A stretch of DNA of 64,000 bases from DATKZH01 sp964475955 (GCA_964475955.1 CAYYZY010000009.1:16670-80669), one strand, 5' to 3'. Numbered from the stretch's first letter, positions 26,529 through 35,975 are shown. Numbers and translations: made by a program. The notes: generated from the sequence alone by a model not told the origin.

Positions 26529-27467
26529 ATGGGACGATGCGCTCCCTCGAAGCCGCCCAGGGCGTCGCGGGGCTTCACGCTGGTCGAGCTGCTGGTGGTG
26601 ATCGCGATCATCGGGCTGTTGATCGCGCTTCTGCTTCCCGCGGTTCAGGCGGCCCGGGAGGCGGCGCGCCGGACGCGGTGCCGCAACAACGTCCGGCAGA
26701 TCGCGATCGCGCTTCACAACTACCACGACAGCTACCGGGTGTTGCCTTCGGGGAGCATGTTCGGGGCGGCCATCGGCCCGGTGACGAGCGGGCCCTACGC
26801 CTGGGGCTTTTTGGCGCTCATCATGGGCCAACTCGAGCAGACGGCCGTCTACGACACCATGGATTTCGGGGCCGACTGCGGCGCGTCGATCCGGCAGCTC
26901 CAGGCGGCGGGCCGGCCCGACCCCGGCTCGAACCCGGTCTCCGTGTTCATCTGCCCCAGCGATCCGCACGGCTACCAGTCGCTCGTCAGTGGCCCGAGCG
27001 GCCCGCTGCCGCACTCGGGCGATTGCGGGCTGCTGTACCCGGGCGACTACCTCGGCGTGGCGGGCGACGACGAAGAATACCAGCTCCACTACTGCGACGG
27101 CATCAGCGACGGCAACGGGGTCTTCTACGATCTGAGCGCCACGCGGTTTGCCGACGTGGTCGACGGCACCTCGAATACCCTCATGGTCGGCGAGCGCGGG
27201 ATTCCCGACGACCTCGGCTGGGGGTGGCCGATCTGCGGCGGGACCGAGTGCGAGCACTACATCAGCACCGACCGCGGCCTGAGCCCCCGGGCCAAGCCGC
27301 CCGGCGAATACTGGATCAACACCAAGCACTTCTGGAGCTGGCATCCCGGGGGCACGCATTTCGCGCTGACCGACGGCAGCGTTCAGTTCCTATCCTACGA
27401 GATCGACCACAACACCTACCTCGGGCTGTCGACGCGCAACGAGGGCGAGGTGGCCGGCGTGCCGTAG
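26529..27467 (+). CDS. DUF1559 prepilin-like protein
   Basis: 312 residues. A type IV prepilin-type N terminus, RGFTLVELLVVIAIIGLLIA (cleavage after G15), runs into the hallmark LLPAVQAAREAARRTRC and NNVRQIAIALHNYHDSY. The C terminus has the family signature HPGGTHFALTDGSVQFLS. The family is greatly expanded in planctomycetes, where many copies exist per genome; assembly into pilin-like fibres is presumed from the prepilin N terminus, not shown. Forms an operon with the lipoprotein gene immediately upstream. Confidence 0.95.
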   Translation: MGRCAPSKPPRASRGFTLVELLVVIAIIGLLIALLLPAVQAAREAARRTRCRNNVRQIAIALHNYHDSYRVLPSGSMFGAAIGPVTSGPYAWGFLALIMGQLEQTAVYDTMDFGADCGASIRQLQAAGRPDPGSNPVSVFICPSDPHGYQSLVSGPSGPLPHSGDCGLLYPGDYLGVAGDDEEYQLHYCDGISDGNGVFYDLSATRFADVVDGTSNTLMVGERGIPDDLGWGWPICGGTECEHYISTDRGLSPRAKPPGEYWINTKHFWSWHPGGTHFALTDGSVQFLSYEIDHNTYLGLSTRNEGEVAGVP

Positions 27468-27770
27468 GACGCGAACCCGAAGCGCCAGCGAGGGCCAGAC
27501 CTGTGCTTCGCCTGGCCCGCGCTTCCCCTCGCTTGCACTTCGGGTTGGTGTGGCTGGCGAGAATCGGGGCGAGGCACGCTGGGAATGGGCTGCACGGAAC
27601 GCGCCGGCTTCTTCTCTCGTTTCCGCCCGAACCGGCGACGCGGTCTCTATTGGGCCCTTGCCGAAGGTCTCAGGATTACAACAATGAGACTTCTTGTGGG
27701 GCCGGGAGGCACCCTGCCGTTGGGGGCCCGATGCGCCGCGCAAGCCGATTCTGCTGAGGAAGAAGCTGTC
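27468..27770. other. Intergenic with nested inverted repeat, no gene
   Basis: About 300 bases between the DUF1559 gene and the DUF2760 gene. A nested inverted repeat occupies 27474-27556. The rest contains an in-frame extension of the DUF2760 gene that looks non-coding. Confidence 0.55.
27474..27556. repeat. AACCCGAAGCGC...GCGAGG inverted repeat, full copy
   Basis: Outer arms AACCCGAAGCGCCAGCGAGG (27474-27493) and CCTCGCTTGCACTTCGGGTT (27527-27546) enclose an inner hairpin GGCCAG/CTGGCC (27493-27498 and 27512-27517). The flank GGTGTGGCTGGC follows. The same arm plus flank recurs in opposite orientation at 39675-39712. It sits directly after the DUF1559 stop and may terminate that operon. Confidence 0.7.
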
Positions 27771-28328
27771 ATGCGACGATTGTGGATCGCGATTCGGGCG
27801 TTTTTCGCCACGCTTTTCCGTGGCGAGGTGGCACGCCAGGTGGACCGGGTCCTCCGCGGCGAGTCGCCGCCGGCTCAGGTTGCCGCCCAACCGGAGGCCA
27901 AACCCGCACCGAAGAAGCCGCAGCCCAAGAAGCCGCCGGAACCGGTGCGCAGCGACGCCCTGACGCTGCTTTCCACCCTTCAGAGGGAGGCTCGCTTCGT
28001 CGATTTCATCCAGGAACCCCTTGAAGGCTACAGCGACGCCCAGATCGGCGCCGCGGCACGCGATGTGCATCGCGATTGCGCCCAGGTGGTCGAGCGGCTG
28101 TTCGCCCTGCGGCCGATCGCCAACGAGGAGGAGGGGGCGGAGATCGACGTCGCCGCCAATTTCGACGCCGCCCGCTACCGGCTCACGGGCAACGTGACGG
28201 GCGAGCCGCCGTTTCGCGGCCGGCTCCGGCATCACGGTTGGGAGGCCACGCGCGTCGAACTGCCGTCGTGGTCGGGCACCAAGGCGGCCGCCCGAACGAT
28301 CGCCCCGGTCGAAGTGGAGCTGCCCTAG
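27771..28328 (+). CDS. DUF2760 protein of an Hsp70 operon
   Basis: 185 residues. An N-terminal hydrophobic segment (RRLWIAIRAFFATLF) is followed by a Pro/Lys-rich linker (about 48-62). The DUF2760 domain fills the rest: LTLLSTLQREARFVDFIQE, GYSDAQIGAAARDVHRDCAQ, RYRLTGNVTGEPPFRGRLRH and a final RVELPSW. The family is typically encoded just upstream of paired, non-canonical Hsp70 genes, exactly as here. No biochemical function is known; a partner or client-binding role for the Hsp70s is inference. ATG at 27771 is chosen because the DUF2760-type N terminus begins there and GAGGAAGAAGCTGTC precedes it. Confidence 0.85.
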   Translation: MRRLWIAIRAFFATLFRGEVARQVDRVLRGESPPAQVAAQPEAKPAPKKPQPKKPPEPVRSDALTLLSTLQREARFVDFIQEPLEGYSDAQIGAAARDVHRDCAQVVERLFALRPIANEEEGAEIDVAANFDAARYRLTGNVTGEPPFRGRLRHHGWEATRVELPSWSGTKAAARTIAPVEVELP

Positions 28329-28345
28329 AGCGAGCAATCAAGCAC

Positions 28346-28392
28346 GTGGGGCACGATTCCCTCGTGCCAGGCACGCTGGAGACGTGCCCCAC
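28346..28392. repeat. GTGGGGCACG palindrome, copy 1
   Basis: Outer arms GTGGGGCACG and CGTGCCCCAC, with inner GGCACG/CGTGCC elements. It lies in the 118-base space between the DUF2760 and first Hsp70 genes, so the operon transcript would carry the hairpin. A related copy is at 57732-57754. Confidence 0.6.
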
Positions 28393-28446
28393 GGCCAAGA
28401 CGCGACCGTTTTGGCGCTTGCGTCGATCCGTAGCGGAGAGAAAGGA

Positions 28447-30240
28447 ATGACCGCAAAGTACGTGCTCGGCATTGATCTGGGCACCACGAACAGTGTGTTG
28501 GCGTACGCTTCGTTGGAAGAGGACGAACCGCAGGTGCGGCTTCTGTCGGTGCCGCAGTTGGTGGACGTCGGGGTCGTCGAATCGCGCACGACGCTGCCGT
28601 CGTTCGTCTACCTGGCCGCGGAGCACGAAGCGGCTGCGGGCAGCTTCGATCTCGACTGGGCCCCGGACCGCGCTTTCGCCGTGGGCGAGTTGGCGCGTCG
28701 CCAGGCCGCGGAAGTGCCCGACCGCACGGTGGGGGCGGCCAAGTCGTGGCTGTGCCATAGCCACGTCGACCGGCGCCAGCCCATCCTGCCGTGGAACGCG
28801 CCCGAAGAGGTGCCGAAGATCTCGCCGGTCACGGCCTCGCAGCGTTACCTGGAACACCTGGTTGGGGCGTGGGAGTCGGCGTTTCCCGACGCCCTGGTGG
28901 CCGAGCAGCACGTCGTGCTCACGGTGCCGGCCTCGTTCGACGCCAGCGCGCAGGAGCTCACCCGCGAAGCCGCGCTGGCCGCCGGCCTGCCCGAAAGCCT
29001 CGTCCTGTTGGAGGAGCCGCAGGCGGCCGTCTACTCGTGGCTGGCCGCGACGGGCGATCGGTGGCGACGAGAGCTTTCGGTGGGCAACACGCTGTTGGTT
29101 TGCGACGTGGGTGGCGGCACCACCGACCTCAGCCTCGTCGCCGTGGCCGAGGAGGAAGGCGGGCTGATCCTCGACCGCATGGCCGTGGGCAACCACCTGC
29201 TGGTCGGCGGCGACAACATGGACCTGGCCCTGGCCCATCAGATGGCGGGCCTCTTCGCAAAGAAGGGCGTCAGCCTCGACCCGTGGCAGTCGGTCGCCCT
29301 TTGGCACTCGTGCCGAAACGCCAAGGAGTCGCTGCTCGCGCCGGAGGGACCCGAAAGGCAGTCGATCTCGGTGCTCGGCCGCGGCAGCAAGCTGATTGGG
29401 GGAACGGTTTCCGTCGACGCCGACCGCCAGGCCGTAAGCCGGCTATTGGTCGACGGCTTCTTTCCCCGCTGCGACCTGGCCGACAGGCCGGCGCGGCGGC
29501 GGGCTAGCGGCTTCCGTGAGATCGGGCTGCCGTTCGAGGCCGATACGGCGGTCACCCGGCACCTGGCCGCGTTCCTGCAAGCCCACGGGCGTGAGGGCCC
29601 GGTGTGCCCCAGCCACGTGCTCCTAAACGGCGGCGTGTTCAAGGCCGAGGCGTTGCGCAGCCGGCTTCTCGAAGTGCTGGGCGACTGGTTCGGGCAGGAC
29701 TCGGCGCCGCGGCTGCTCTCGGAGACGCACGATCTCGACCACGCCGTCGCCCGGGGCGCCGCCTACTACGGCTGGGCCAAGCAGCGGGGCGGCGTGCGCA
29801 TTCGCGGCGGGGCCGCCCGGGCCTACTACGTGGGCATCGAGACGGCCGGCCTGGCGGTGCCCGGGGCGCCGCGGCCGCTTCGGGCCCTCTGCGTCGTGCC
29901 GATGGGCATGGAGGAAGGCACGGAGATCGAGGTGTCCAGCGAGGAGATCGGCCTGGTGGTGGGCGAGCCGGCCCAGTTCCGGTTCTTCAACTCCTCCGTC
30001 CGAAAACAGGACAAGCCCGGCGACGTGCTTTCCCGTTGGTCCGAGGGAGAGCTTGTGGAGACCGATCCCATGGAGGCCGAGCTGCCGGCCGACGAGGCGA
30101 TCGAGGACGCCTACGTGCCGGTCCGCTTCCGCCCCCGCCTGACCGAGCTGAGCATGCTCGAACTCTGGTGCGTGAGCACCAAGAGTGAGGGCCGCTGGAA
30201 GCTGGAATTCAGCGTACGGGAAGAAGGGGAGGCGGAGTAG
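28447..30240 (+). CDS. Non-canonical Hsp70 family ATPase (shorter paralogue)
   Basis: 597 residues. The actin-like ATPase domain is recognisable by YVLGIDLGTTNSVLAYAS (residues 5-22), VPASFDASAQELT, LLEEPQAAVYSWL, LVCDVGGGTTDLSLV and LLNGGVFKAEALR. Hallmarks of this subfamily are GAAKSWLCHSHVDR and ILPWNAPEEVPKISPV. The end (about 520-597) is beta-rich (TELSMLELWCVSTKSEGRWK) and replaces the standard DnaK substrate-binding domain and lid. It is therefore a DnaK-related cytoplasmic ATPase with an unusual client end, not DnaK itself; no J-domain or GrpE gene is adjacent. ATG at 28447 is preceded by GCGGAGAGAAAGGA. The next gene begins immediately after its stop. Confidence 0.9.
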   Translation: MTAKYVLGIDLGTTNSVLAYASLEEDEPQVRLLSVPQLVDVGVVESRTTLPSFVYLAAEHEAAAGSFDLDWAPDRAFAVGELARRQAAEVPDRTVGAAKSWLCHSHVDRRQPILPWNAPEEVPKISPVTASQRYLEHLVGAWESAFPDALVAEQHVVLTVPASFDASAQELTREAALAAGLPESLVLLEEPQAAVYSWLAATGDRWRRELSVGNTLLVCDVGGGTTDLSLVAVAEEEGGLILDRMAVGNHLLVGGDNMDLALAHQMAGLFAKKGVSLDPWQSVALWHSCRNAKESLLAPEGPERQSISVLGRGSKLIGGTVSVDADRQAVSRLLVDGFFPRCDLADRPARRRASGFREIGLPFEADTAVTRHLAAFLQAHGREGPVCPSHVLLNGGVFKAEALRSRLLEVLGDWFGQDSAPRLLSETHDLDHAVARGAAYYGWAKQRGGVRIRGGAARAYYVGIETAGLAVPGAPRPLRALCVVPMGMEEGTEIEVSSEEIGLVVGEPAQFRFFNSSVRKQDKPGDVLSRWSEGELVETDPMEAELPADEAIEDAYVPVRFRPRLTELSMLELWCVSTKSEGRWKLEFSVREEGEAE

Positions 30241-33084
30241 TTGGACCGAAGCGCAGCCCCATCCGACGAATCCACGCCCGCCCGCTACGTCGTCGGGTTC
30301 GACCTGGGGACGACCAACTCCGCGGTCTCCTACGTCGACACCGAGGAGCGGGCGTGGCGCGTGCGCACCTTCCGCGTGCCGCAGTTGGTGGCCCCGGGCC
30401 AGGTCGAGGCGCGGGAGACCTTGCCCTCGTTCCACTACGAGCCGGCGCCGGGCGAGCTGCCGGCCGGCGCCCTGCGCCTCCCCTGGCAAGACGGAGAGGC
30501 GGCGCACGCGGTCGGCTTCTTCGCCCGGGATCACGGCGCCACGGTGCCGGGGCGGCTGATCGGGTCGGCCAAGTCGTGGCTGTGTCACTCGGGCATCGAC
30601 CGCACGGCGCCCGTGTTGCCGTGGTACGGGGCGCCCGACGTGGAGCGGCTCTCGCCGATTGAGGTCAGCGCCCGGTATCTTGAGCACGTGCGCGGCGCGT
30701 GGGACGCCCGGTTCCCCGACTACCCGCTTTCCCAGCAGGACTTCGTGCTCACGCTCCCCGCCTCCTTCGACGAGGTCGCCCGCGAGCTGACCGTGAAGGC
30801 GGCGGCCCAGGCGGGGCTCCCGCGCGTGGTGCTCATCGAGGAGCCCCAGGCCGCGTTTTACGCCTGGATCAACGCGCACGCCGAGGACTGGCAGGACCGG
30901 GTCGAGCCGGGCCAGAAGATCCTCGTATGCGACGTGGGCGGCGGCACCTCCGACTTCACGCTGATCCGCGTGCGGGCGGGCGAGGGAGGGAAGGTCCGTT
31001 TCCACCGGGTCGCCGTGGGCAATCACCTCATCCTGGGCGGCGACAACCTCGACCTGGCCCTGGCCCAACACGTCGAAAAGCGCCTGGCCGGCGACGCAGG
31101 GCTGGAGGCCCGCCAATGGGCCGTGCTGGTGCGCAACTGCCGGCACGTCAAAGAGGCGCTCCTTTCGGACGACGGCCCCGAGCGGCTCACCGTCAACGTG
31201 CCCGGCGCCGGCTCCAAGCTGATCGGCGGCAGCCTCCACGCGGAAGTGACGCGGGACGAGGCGGCCGGGCTATTGGTCGACGGCTTCTTCCCCCAGGTGG
31301 CGCTCGACGAGCGCCCGCAGGAGCGCCGCTCGGGGTTCCAGGAGTTCGGTCTTCCCTACGCGCCCGACCCGGCCGTCACGCGCTACGTGGCGGCGTTCCT
31401 CACCGCGCACCGGCACGTGGCCCTCGACGACAACGAGCCGCCCCGGGGGCACGACCCGGCGCGGCCCGACGTGGTGCTTTTCAACGGCGGGGTGTTCGCA
31501 TCGACGGTCCTGCGCGAGCGGCTCCTGGCGATGTTGCGAAGCTGGTTCCGCACGCCGGACGATCCCGACTGGGAGCCGCTCGTGCTGGAAAACGACCGGC
31601 TCGACCTGGCCGTCGCCCGGGGCGCCGCCTATTACGGCATGGTCCGCCGCGGCCAGGGCGTGCGGATCGCGGCCGGGCTGGCGCGCACGTACTACATCGG
31701 CGTGGAATCGACGGAATCGCAAGCCGAGCCGGCCATGGCCGTGTGCCTGGCGCCGGCGGGGATCGAGCCGGGGCAGGACGTCGACCTGACCGACCGGGCG
31801 CTCGACCTGCTGGTCTCACAGCCGGTGGAGTTTCCGCTCTATGTTTCCAGCACGCGGCTGACCGACGCCCCGGGCGAGCTGGTGGCCGTCGACCGCGAGC
31901 AGATGCGGCCGCTGCCTCCCATCCGCACGGTGCTCCGCACGCGCAGGCGTCGCGAATCGCAGGCCCTCTCCGTCAACCTCCACGCCCGGCTCACCGAGAT
32001 CGGCACGCTCGACCTCTGGTGCAGCCAGGTCGACGGCCCCGGGAGCTGGCGGCTCCAGTTCGACGTGCGCTCCGCCACGCAGACCGACGTGGCCGCCCAC
32101 GAGACCTTGGGCGAGCGCGAGGGCCTCGTCGACGAGGCCACCTGGCAGCGGCTCGCCGGATTGATCCTCGCCACGTTCGGCCCCGAAGGCAAGGAGAAGC
32201 CCGAGGGGCTAATGAAGCGCCTCTCACGCGCCAGCGGCATGAACCGGCGCGACTGGCCCATGTCGCTCTTGCGGCGGATGTGGGAGACGCTGATGGAGGT
32301 CGAGCCGGGCCGTCGCCGCAGCGCGGCCCACGAGGCCCGGTGGCTGAACCTGCTGGGCTTCGCGCTGCGCCCCGGCTACGGCATGGCGGTCGACGACTGG
32401 CGCGTGGCCGAAACCTGGCGCACGCTCCAGGGCAAGCTCGTACACGCCGCGCCGATGTGCCGCCCCGAGTGGTGGATCCTCTGGCGACGCATCGCCGCAG
32501 GGCTCGCCCCCGGTCAGCAGCAGGCGCTGGCCGACCCGCTGTTGGGGCTGGTGCGCGGGCTGCACCGCCAAATGACCACGGGCAAGGGCGGCGGCGGGTT
32601 CAACGTCGGCTCGCATGAATCGGCCGAGGTGTTCCAACTGCTCGGCTCGCTCGAGCTGTTGCCGGTGAGCGCGAAGATCGAACTCGGCGGGATCCTGCTC
32701 GACCTGCTCCCCCGGCGCAAGATCAACCCGGTGCGCCAGGCCGTCACGTGGGCCGTCGGGCGGATCGGGGCCCGGGTGCCGCTGTACGGGCCGCTGAACA
32801 CGGTGGTGGGGGCCGACGTGGCCTCGCAGTGGCTGGCGCGCCTCATGGAGTCGGCCGACGACGATCCGCCCGGCCAACTGGCCGTGATGCAGATCGCCCG
32901 TCGCACCGAAGACCGCTATCGCGACGTGCCGGAGCGGCGGCGCAGCAAGGTCCTCGCCTGGCTCCAGGCGGCCGAGGCGCCCACGCACTTCGTCGAGCTG
33001 GTGCGCGACGGCGGCCGGCTCGACGCGGAAGAGCAGGGCCTCGTCTTCGGCGAAGCGCTCCCCAAGGGGCTGCGCATCCTGTAG
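30241..33084 (+). CDS. Large Hsp70 family ATPase with C-terminal DUF3731-like region
   Basis: 947 residues. The N-terminal 600 residues parallel the upstream Hsp70: YVVGFDLGTTNSAVSYVD, GSAKSWLCHSGIDRTAPVLP, LTLPASFDEVARELT, LIEEPQAAFYAWI, LVCDVGGGTSDFTLI and VLFNGGVFASTVLRERLL. The remaining 330 residues are helical (LFSRASGMNRRDWPM-like start, RKINPVRQAVTWAVGRIGAR, VFGEALPKGLRIL end) and match the DUF3731 extension seen in this Hsp70 class. The only usable start is TTG at 30241, directly after the previous TAG stop, with GGAGGCGGAG just upstream; there is no in-frame ATG before the ATPase motif. Coupled translation with the shorter paralogue suggests the two work as a pair. Confidence 0.9.
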   Translation: MDRSAAPSDESTPARYVVGFDLGTTNSAVSYVDTEERAWRVRTFRVPQLVAPGQVEARETLPSFHYEPAPGELPAGALRLPWQDGEAAHAVGFFARDHGATVPGRLIGSAKSWLCHSGIDRTAPVLPWYGAPDVERLSPIEVSARYLEHVRGAWDARFPDYPLSQQDFVLTLPASFDEVARELTVKAAAQAGLPRVVLIEEPQAAFYAWINAHAEDWQDRVEPGQKILVCDVGGGTSDFTLIRVRAGEGGKVRFHRVAVGNHLILGGDNLDLALAQHVEKRLAGDAGLEARQWAVLVRNCRHVKEALLSDDGPERLTVNVPGAGSKLIGGSLHAEVTRDEAAGLLVDGFFPQVALDERPQERRSGFQEFGLPYAPDPAVTRYVAAFLTAHRHVALDDNEPPRGHDPARPDVVLFNGGVFASTVLRERLLAMLRSWFRTPDDPDWEPLVLENDRLDLAVARGAAYYGMVRRGQGVRIAAGLARTYYIGVESTESQAEPAMAVCLAPAGIEPGQDVDLTDRALDLLVSQPVEFPLYVSSTRLTDAPGELVAVDREQMRPLPPIRTVLRTRRRRESQALSVNLHARLTEIGTLDLWCSQVDGPGSWRLQFDVRSATQTDVAAHETLGEREGLVDEATWQRLAGLILATFGPEGKEKPEGLMKRLSRASGMNRRDWPMSLLRRMWETLMEVEPGRRRSAAHEARWLNLLGFALRPGYGMAVDDWRVAETWRTLQGKLVHAAPMCRPEWWILWRRIAAGLAPGQQQALADPLLGLVRGLHRQMTTGKGGGGFNVGSHESAEVFQLLGSLELLPVSAKIELGGILLDLLPRRKINPVRQAVTWAVGRIGARVPLYGPLNTVVGADVASQWLARLMESADDDPPGQLAVMQIARRTEDRYRDVPERRRSKVLAWLQAAEAPTHFVELVRDGGRLDAEEQGLVFGEALPKGLRIL

Positions 33085-33093
33085 GCCGGTGCG

Positions 33094-34626
33094 TTACGTC
33101 TTTCGCCCTGTCGGCAGCAGGCTGACGAGCGTGCCGACGAGCACCTGAACCAAGAGGCCCAGCGGCATGGCCCAGAGGAAGCTGACGCCCTCGGTGCCGG
33201 TCTGCGCTTCGATGTAGTGGATCAGCGAGCCGACCCCCGGCACACCCCGCAGCTCGGCCCAGTAGTTGATCAGCACGACCACCACCAGGCCGAAGGCGGC
33301 GCCCACGAGCGTTCCCGGCCCGGTGGCCCAGCGCACGAACATGGCCATGAAGAAGAGGCCGAACAAGGGCGCGGTCAACAGGTTGACGACCTTGAAGGCC
33401 ACTTCGAGCAGGTTCCCCTGGACCATCCCCACGCCGGAGCTGAGCGCGACGACGACCACGCCCACCACGACCGACACGTACTTGGCCAGGCGCACGTGGT
33501 CGGTCTCCGACGCGGCGCCGCGACGGAAGCGGTCGATGAAGTCGACGGTGATCACCGAGCACGAGGAGTTGACGCCCGAGGAAAGGCTCGACATGGCCGC
33601 GGCCAGCAGCCCCGCCACGATCAGGCCGCTCAGGCCCATGGGCATCCCCTTCCCGATGAAGCGGGGGAACAACTCGTCGGCGTCTTCCAGCAGCGTCTGG
33701 CCCGGCGGGAGCACGGGCGGATTCGCGGAGAAGTAGGCCCAAATGGCCAGCCCCACCGACATCATCACCAGGGTCACCACGGTGTTGGCCGCCAGCGAGA
33801 TGCCGAGCACGTTGCGCGCGGTTTTGACGTCGCGGGTGGCCAAATACCGCTGGATGGCGATCTGGTCGGACCCGCAGGTGCAGACGTACCATGTGAACGT
33901 GGCCAGGAAGCCGCCGAAGAACGTGATCCGCGCGCCCGGCTTGTACCCCCACACGGGCTCGGGCCAGTGGCTCAGCCAGTGGGTGGGCCACCACGCCGAC
34001 ACGCCGCCCAGGTAGACCGTGACCAGAATGAGCGAGAGGATGGCCCCGCCGAGGAGGATCATGGTCTGCACGGCGTCGGTCAGCACCACGGCCCGCAGCC
34101 CGCCCATCGACGTGTAGACTACGGTGATCGCCCCCAGCACGACGCACACGTAGGGCGTGGCCGCGTCGGGCCATCCCATCAGCGGCACGAGGACCGTGTC
34201 GGCCGTGGCGAAGATGATCACGCCCATCCACCCCAGCCGAAGCGCGAGGAACAGGAAGGAGCCGAGAAGGCGCACGCCCGTGCCCAGCGGTTGGAGGATT
34301 TCGTACGCGCTGGTCACGTTCAGCTTCATGATGTACGGGATCATCCCCCAGCCGGCGACCAGGTAGATGAACGGGTACGCCGCGACCGCGCCCAGCATGA
34401 ACAGCGGCCCGTACTTGATCATCTCCCCCGGCCAGGCCAGGTAGGAGATCGTGCTCAAGAGGCTCGCGAACAGGGAGAGGCCCACGCCGAAGGGCTTCAT
34501 CTTGCGGCCGCCGAGCAGGTAGTCTTCCGTGGTCGCCGTGCGCCGTGAGTAGTACCAGCCGACGGCGAGCATTCCGACGGCGTAGACGACGATGACCAGC
34601 CAGTCCAGCCAGTTGAGATGGGTCAT
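33094..34626 (-). CDS. Sodium/solute symporter (SSS family)
   Basis: 510 residues, inner membrane, about 13 helices. SSS features: LDWLVIVVYAVGMLAVGWYY at helix 1, TTEDYLLGGRKMKPFGVGLS, the sodium-site region SLLSTISYLAWPGEM, VYTSMGGLRAVVLTDAVQ, and GLLAAAMSSLSSGVNSSCSV followed by ITVDFIDRF. The substrate cannot be read from sequence; related planctomycete proteins are annotated for sugars, sialic acid or carboxylates. ATG at 34626 gives the normal cytoplasmic start before helix 1; the frame upstream enters repeats. It ends only 9 bases from the stop of the large Hsp70 gene (convergent). Divergent from the Gfo/Idh gene. Confidence 0.9.
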   Translation of the reverse strand: MTHLNWLDWLVIVVYAVGMLAVGWYYSRRTATTEDYLLGGRKMKPFGVGLSLFASLLSTISYLAWPGEMIKYGPLFMLGAVAAYPFIYLVAGWGMIPYIMKLNVTSAYEILQPLGTGVRLLGSFLFLALRLGWMGVIIFATADTVLVPLMGWPDAATPYVCVVLGAITVVYTSMGGLRAVVLTDAVQTMILLGGAILSLILVTVYLGGVSAWWPTHWLSHWPEPVWGYKPGARITFFGGFLATFTWYVCTCGSDQIAIQRYLATRDVKTARNVLGISLAANTVVTLVMMSVGLAIWAYFSANPPVLPPGQTLLEDADELFPRFIGKGMPMGLSGLIVAGLLAAAMSSLSSGVNSSCSVITVDFIDRFRRGAASETDHVRLAKYVSVVVGVVVVALSSGVGMVQGNLLEVAFKVVNLLTAPLFGLFFMAMFVRWATGPGTLVGAAFGLVVVVLINYWAELRGVPGVGSLIHYIEAQTGTEGVSFLWAMPLGLLVQVLVGTLVSLLPTGRKT

Positions 34627-34955
34627 GTGCGATCCCGCATGGAGATTGCCCCTCCCGGTGGTATTGTTTCCCCGCCCATCAAAATCGAGAAGGGCCGCGG
34701 CGTCAACCCCCGGTTTGGTGAGGGGCGTGAGGGGGTGACGGGGTGACAAGGTGAAGGGGTGACAAAGTCCTCGGAGCCGCGCGGCGCACGTTTACCCGCA
34801 CGCCGCAGGCGTGTGTCTGCATCCCCAGAAGTCGTCATCGTGTCACTCGGTCACTTCGCCGCGTCAGCCCTGGAGAATCCCGCGAGCAGGTGCTACCATA
34901 GGTCCGCAACCGGGAAGACGCGGGGCGAAGCGGCAAGCGAGGGGAAATCGGCGGC
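34627..34955. other. Divergent intergenic region with a GGGGTGACAAG tandem repeat
   Basis: About 330 bases. Positions 34717-34775 carry several GGGGTGAC-type units in a row. No gene. The Gfo/Idh ribosome binding site (GAGGGGAAATCGGCGGC) is at the right end. Confidence 0.5.
34717..34775. repeat. Short tandem repeat GGGGTGACAAGGTGA type
   Basis: Four to five degenerate units around GGGGTGACAAGG. Non-coding. The unit is too short and irregular for CRISPR. Confidence 0.6.
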
Positions 34956-35963
34956 ATGCCCGACACCAAGGACGTTCTCATCATCGGCGTCGGCTCGATC
35001 GGCGAGCGGCACCTGCGGTGTTTCCAGGCGACGGGGCGTGCGCGGCTTGCGGTGTGCGAGACCAACTCCGATCTGCGGCGGCGCGTGGCCGAGCAGTACG
35101 GCGTCGCCCGCGCGTACGGCCGTCTCGAGGAAGCCCTGGCCGAGCCGTTCGACGCGGCCGTGATCGCCACGCCCGCCCCGCTCCACGTGCCGATGGCGAT
35201 CCGGCTCGCGCAGGCCGGGCTGCACCTGCTGGTGGAAAAACCGCTGAGCACGGGCCTCGATCGGCTCGACCAGCTCGAGCAGGAGATCGCCTCGCGCCGG
35301 CTGGTGGCCGCGGTCGCCTACGTGCTGCGTTTCCATCCGGCCTTGCGCGCGATGAAGGAGGCGATCGATTCGGGCCGCTTCGGCGAGCCGGTGCAGCTCG
35401 TCTCGGTCGCGGGGCAGCACTTTCCCACGTATCGGCCGGCCTACCGGGAGATCTACTACACCGACCACGCGACCGGCGGCGGCGCCATCCAGGACGCGCT
35501 GACGCACGTGGTCAACGCCGGGCAGTGGCTCGCCGGCCCCGTCGACGCGCTGGTCGCCGACGCCGCCCGCCAGGTGCTCGAAGGCGTGGAGGTGGAGGAT
35601 ACCGTGGGCCTGCTGGCGCGCCACGGGCGCGTGTTGGCGACGTACTGCCTGAACCAGCACCAGGCGCCGAACGAGTGGACGCTGACGGTCGTCTGCCGTG
35701 GCGCGACCGCGCGCTTCGAGCTGCACGCCCATCGCTGGCGGTGGATGACCGAGCCCGACGGCCCCTGGCACGAGGCGGCGTTCGGCCCGCTGGAGCGCGA
35801 CGCGATGTTCGTCGCCCAGGCCCGGGCGTTCCTCGACGCCATCGACCGCCGAGCTCGGCCCATGTGCACGCTCGGAGAAGCCATCGCCACCCTCCGCGTC
35901 AACCTCGCCGCGCTGGCCTCGGTGCGAGAACGTCGCTGGCAGACGATTCCGCAACAGGAATGA
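34956..35963 (+). CDS. Gfo/Idh/MocA family NAD(P)-dependent oxidoreductase
   Basis: 335 residues, no signal peptide, so cytoplasmic. The Rossmann fold starts at DVLIIGVGSIGERHLRCF (GxGxxG at 11-16). VIATPAPLHVPMAIRLAQAG and LLVEKPLSTGLDRL follow, the EKP lysine being the catalytic family mark. The C-terminal half has TGGGAIQDALTHVVNAGQWL, with the conserved aspartate and histidine of the active site. These enzymes oxidise or reduce sugars, inositols or related compounds; the substrate is unknown. Followed 204 bases later by an SDR gene on the same strand, and divergent from a solute symporter, so uptake and oxidation of one compound is possible. Confidence 0.9.
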   Translation: MPDTKDVLIIGVGSIGERHLRCFQATGRARLAVCETNSDLRRRVAEQYGVARAYGRLEEALAEPFDAAVIATPAPLHVPMAIRLAQAGLHLLVEKPLSTGLDRLDQLEQEIASRRLVAAVAYVLRFHPALRAMKEAIDSGRFGEPVQLVSVAGQHFPTYRPAYREIYYTDHATGGGAIQDALTHVVNAGQWLAGPVDALVADAARQVLEGVEVEDTVGLLARHGRVLATYCLNQHQAPNEWTLTVVCRGATARFELHAHRWRWMTEPDGPWHEAAFGPLERDAMFVAQARAFLDAIDRRARPMCTLGEAIATLRVNLAALASVRERRWQTIPQQE

Positions 35964-35975
35964 TCTGGCAGAGAA

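Noticed and set aside
34717..34775. Tandem GGGGTGACAAG units as a CRISPR remnant or iteron origin
   Set aside because: Units are short and irregular, lack spacers, and there is no dnaA, rep or cas gene nearby.
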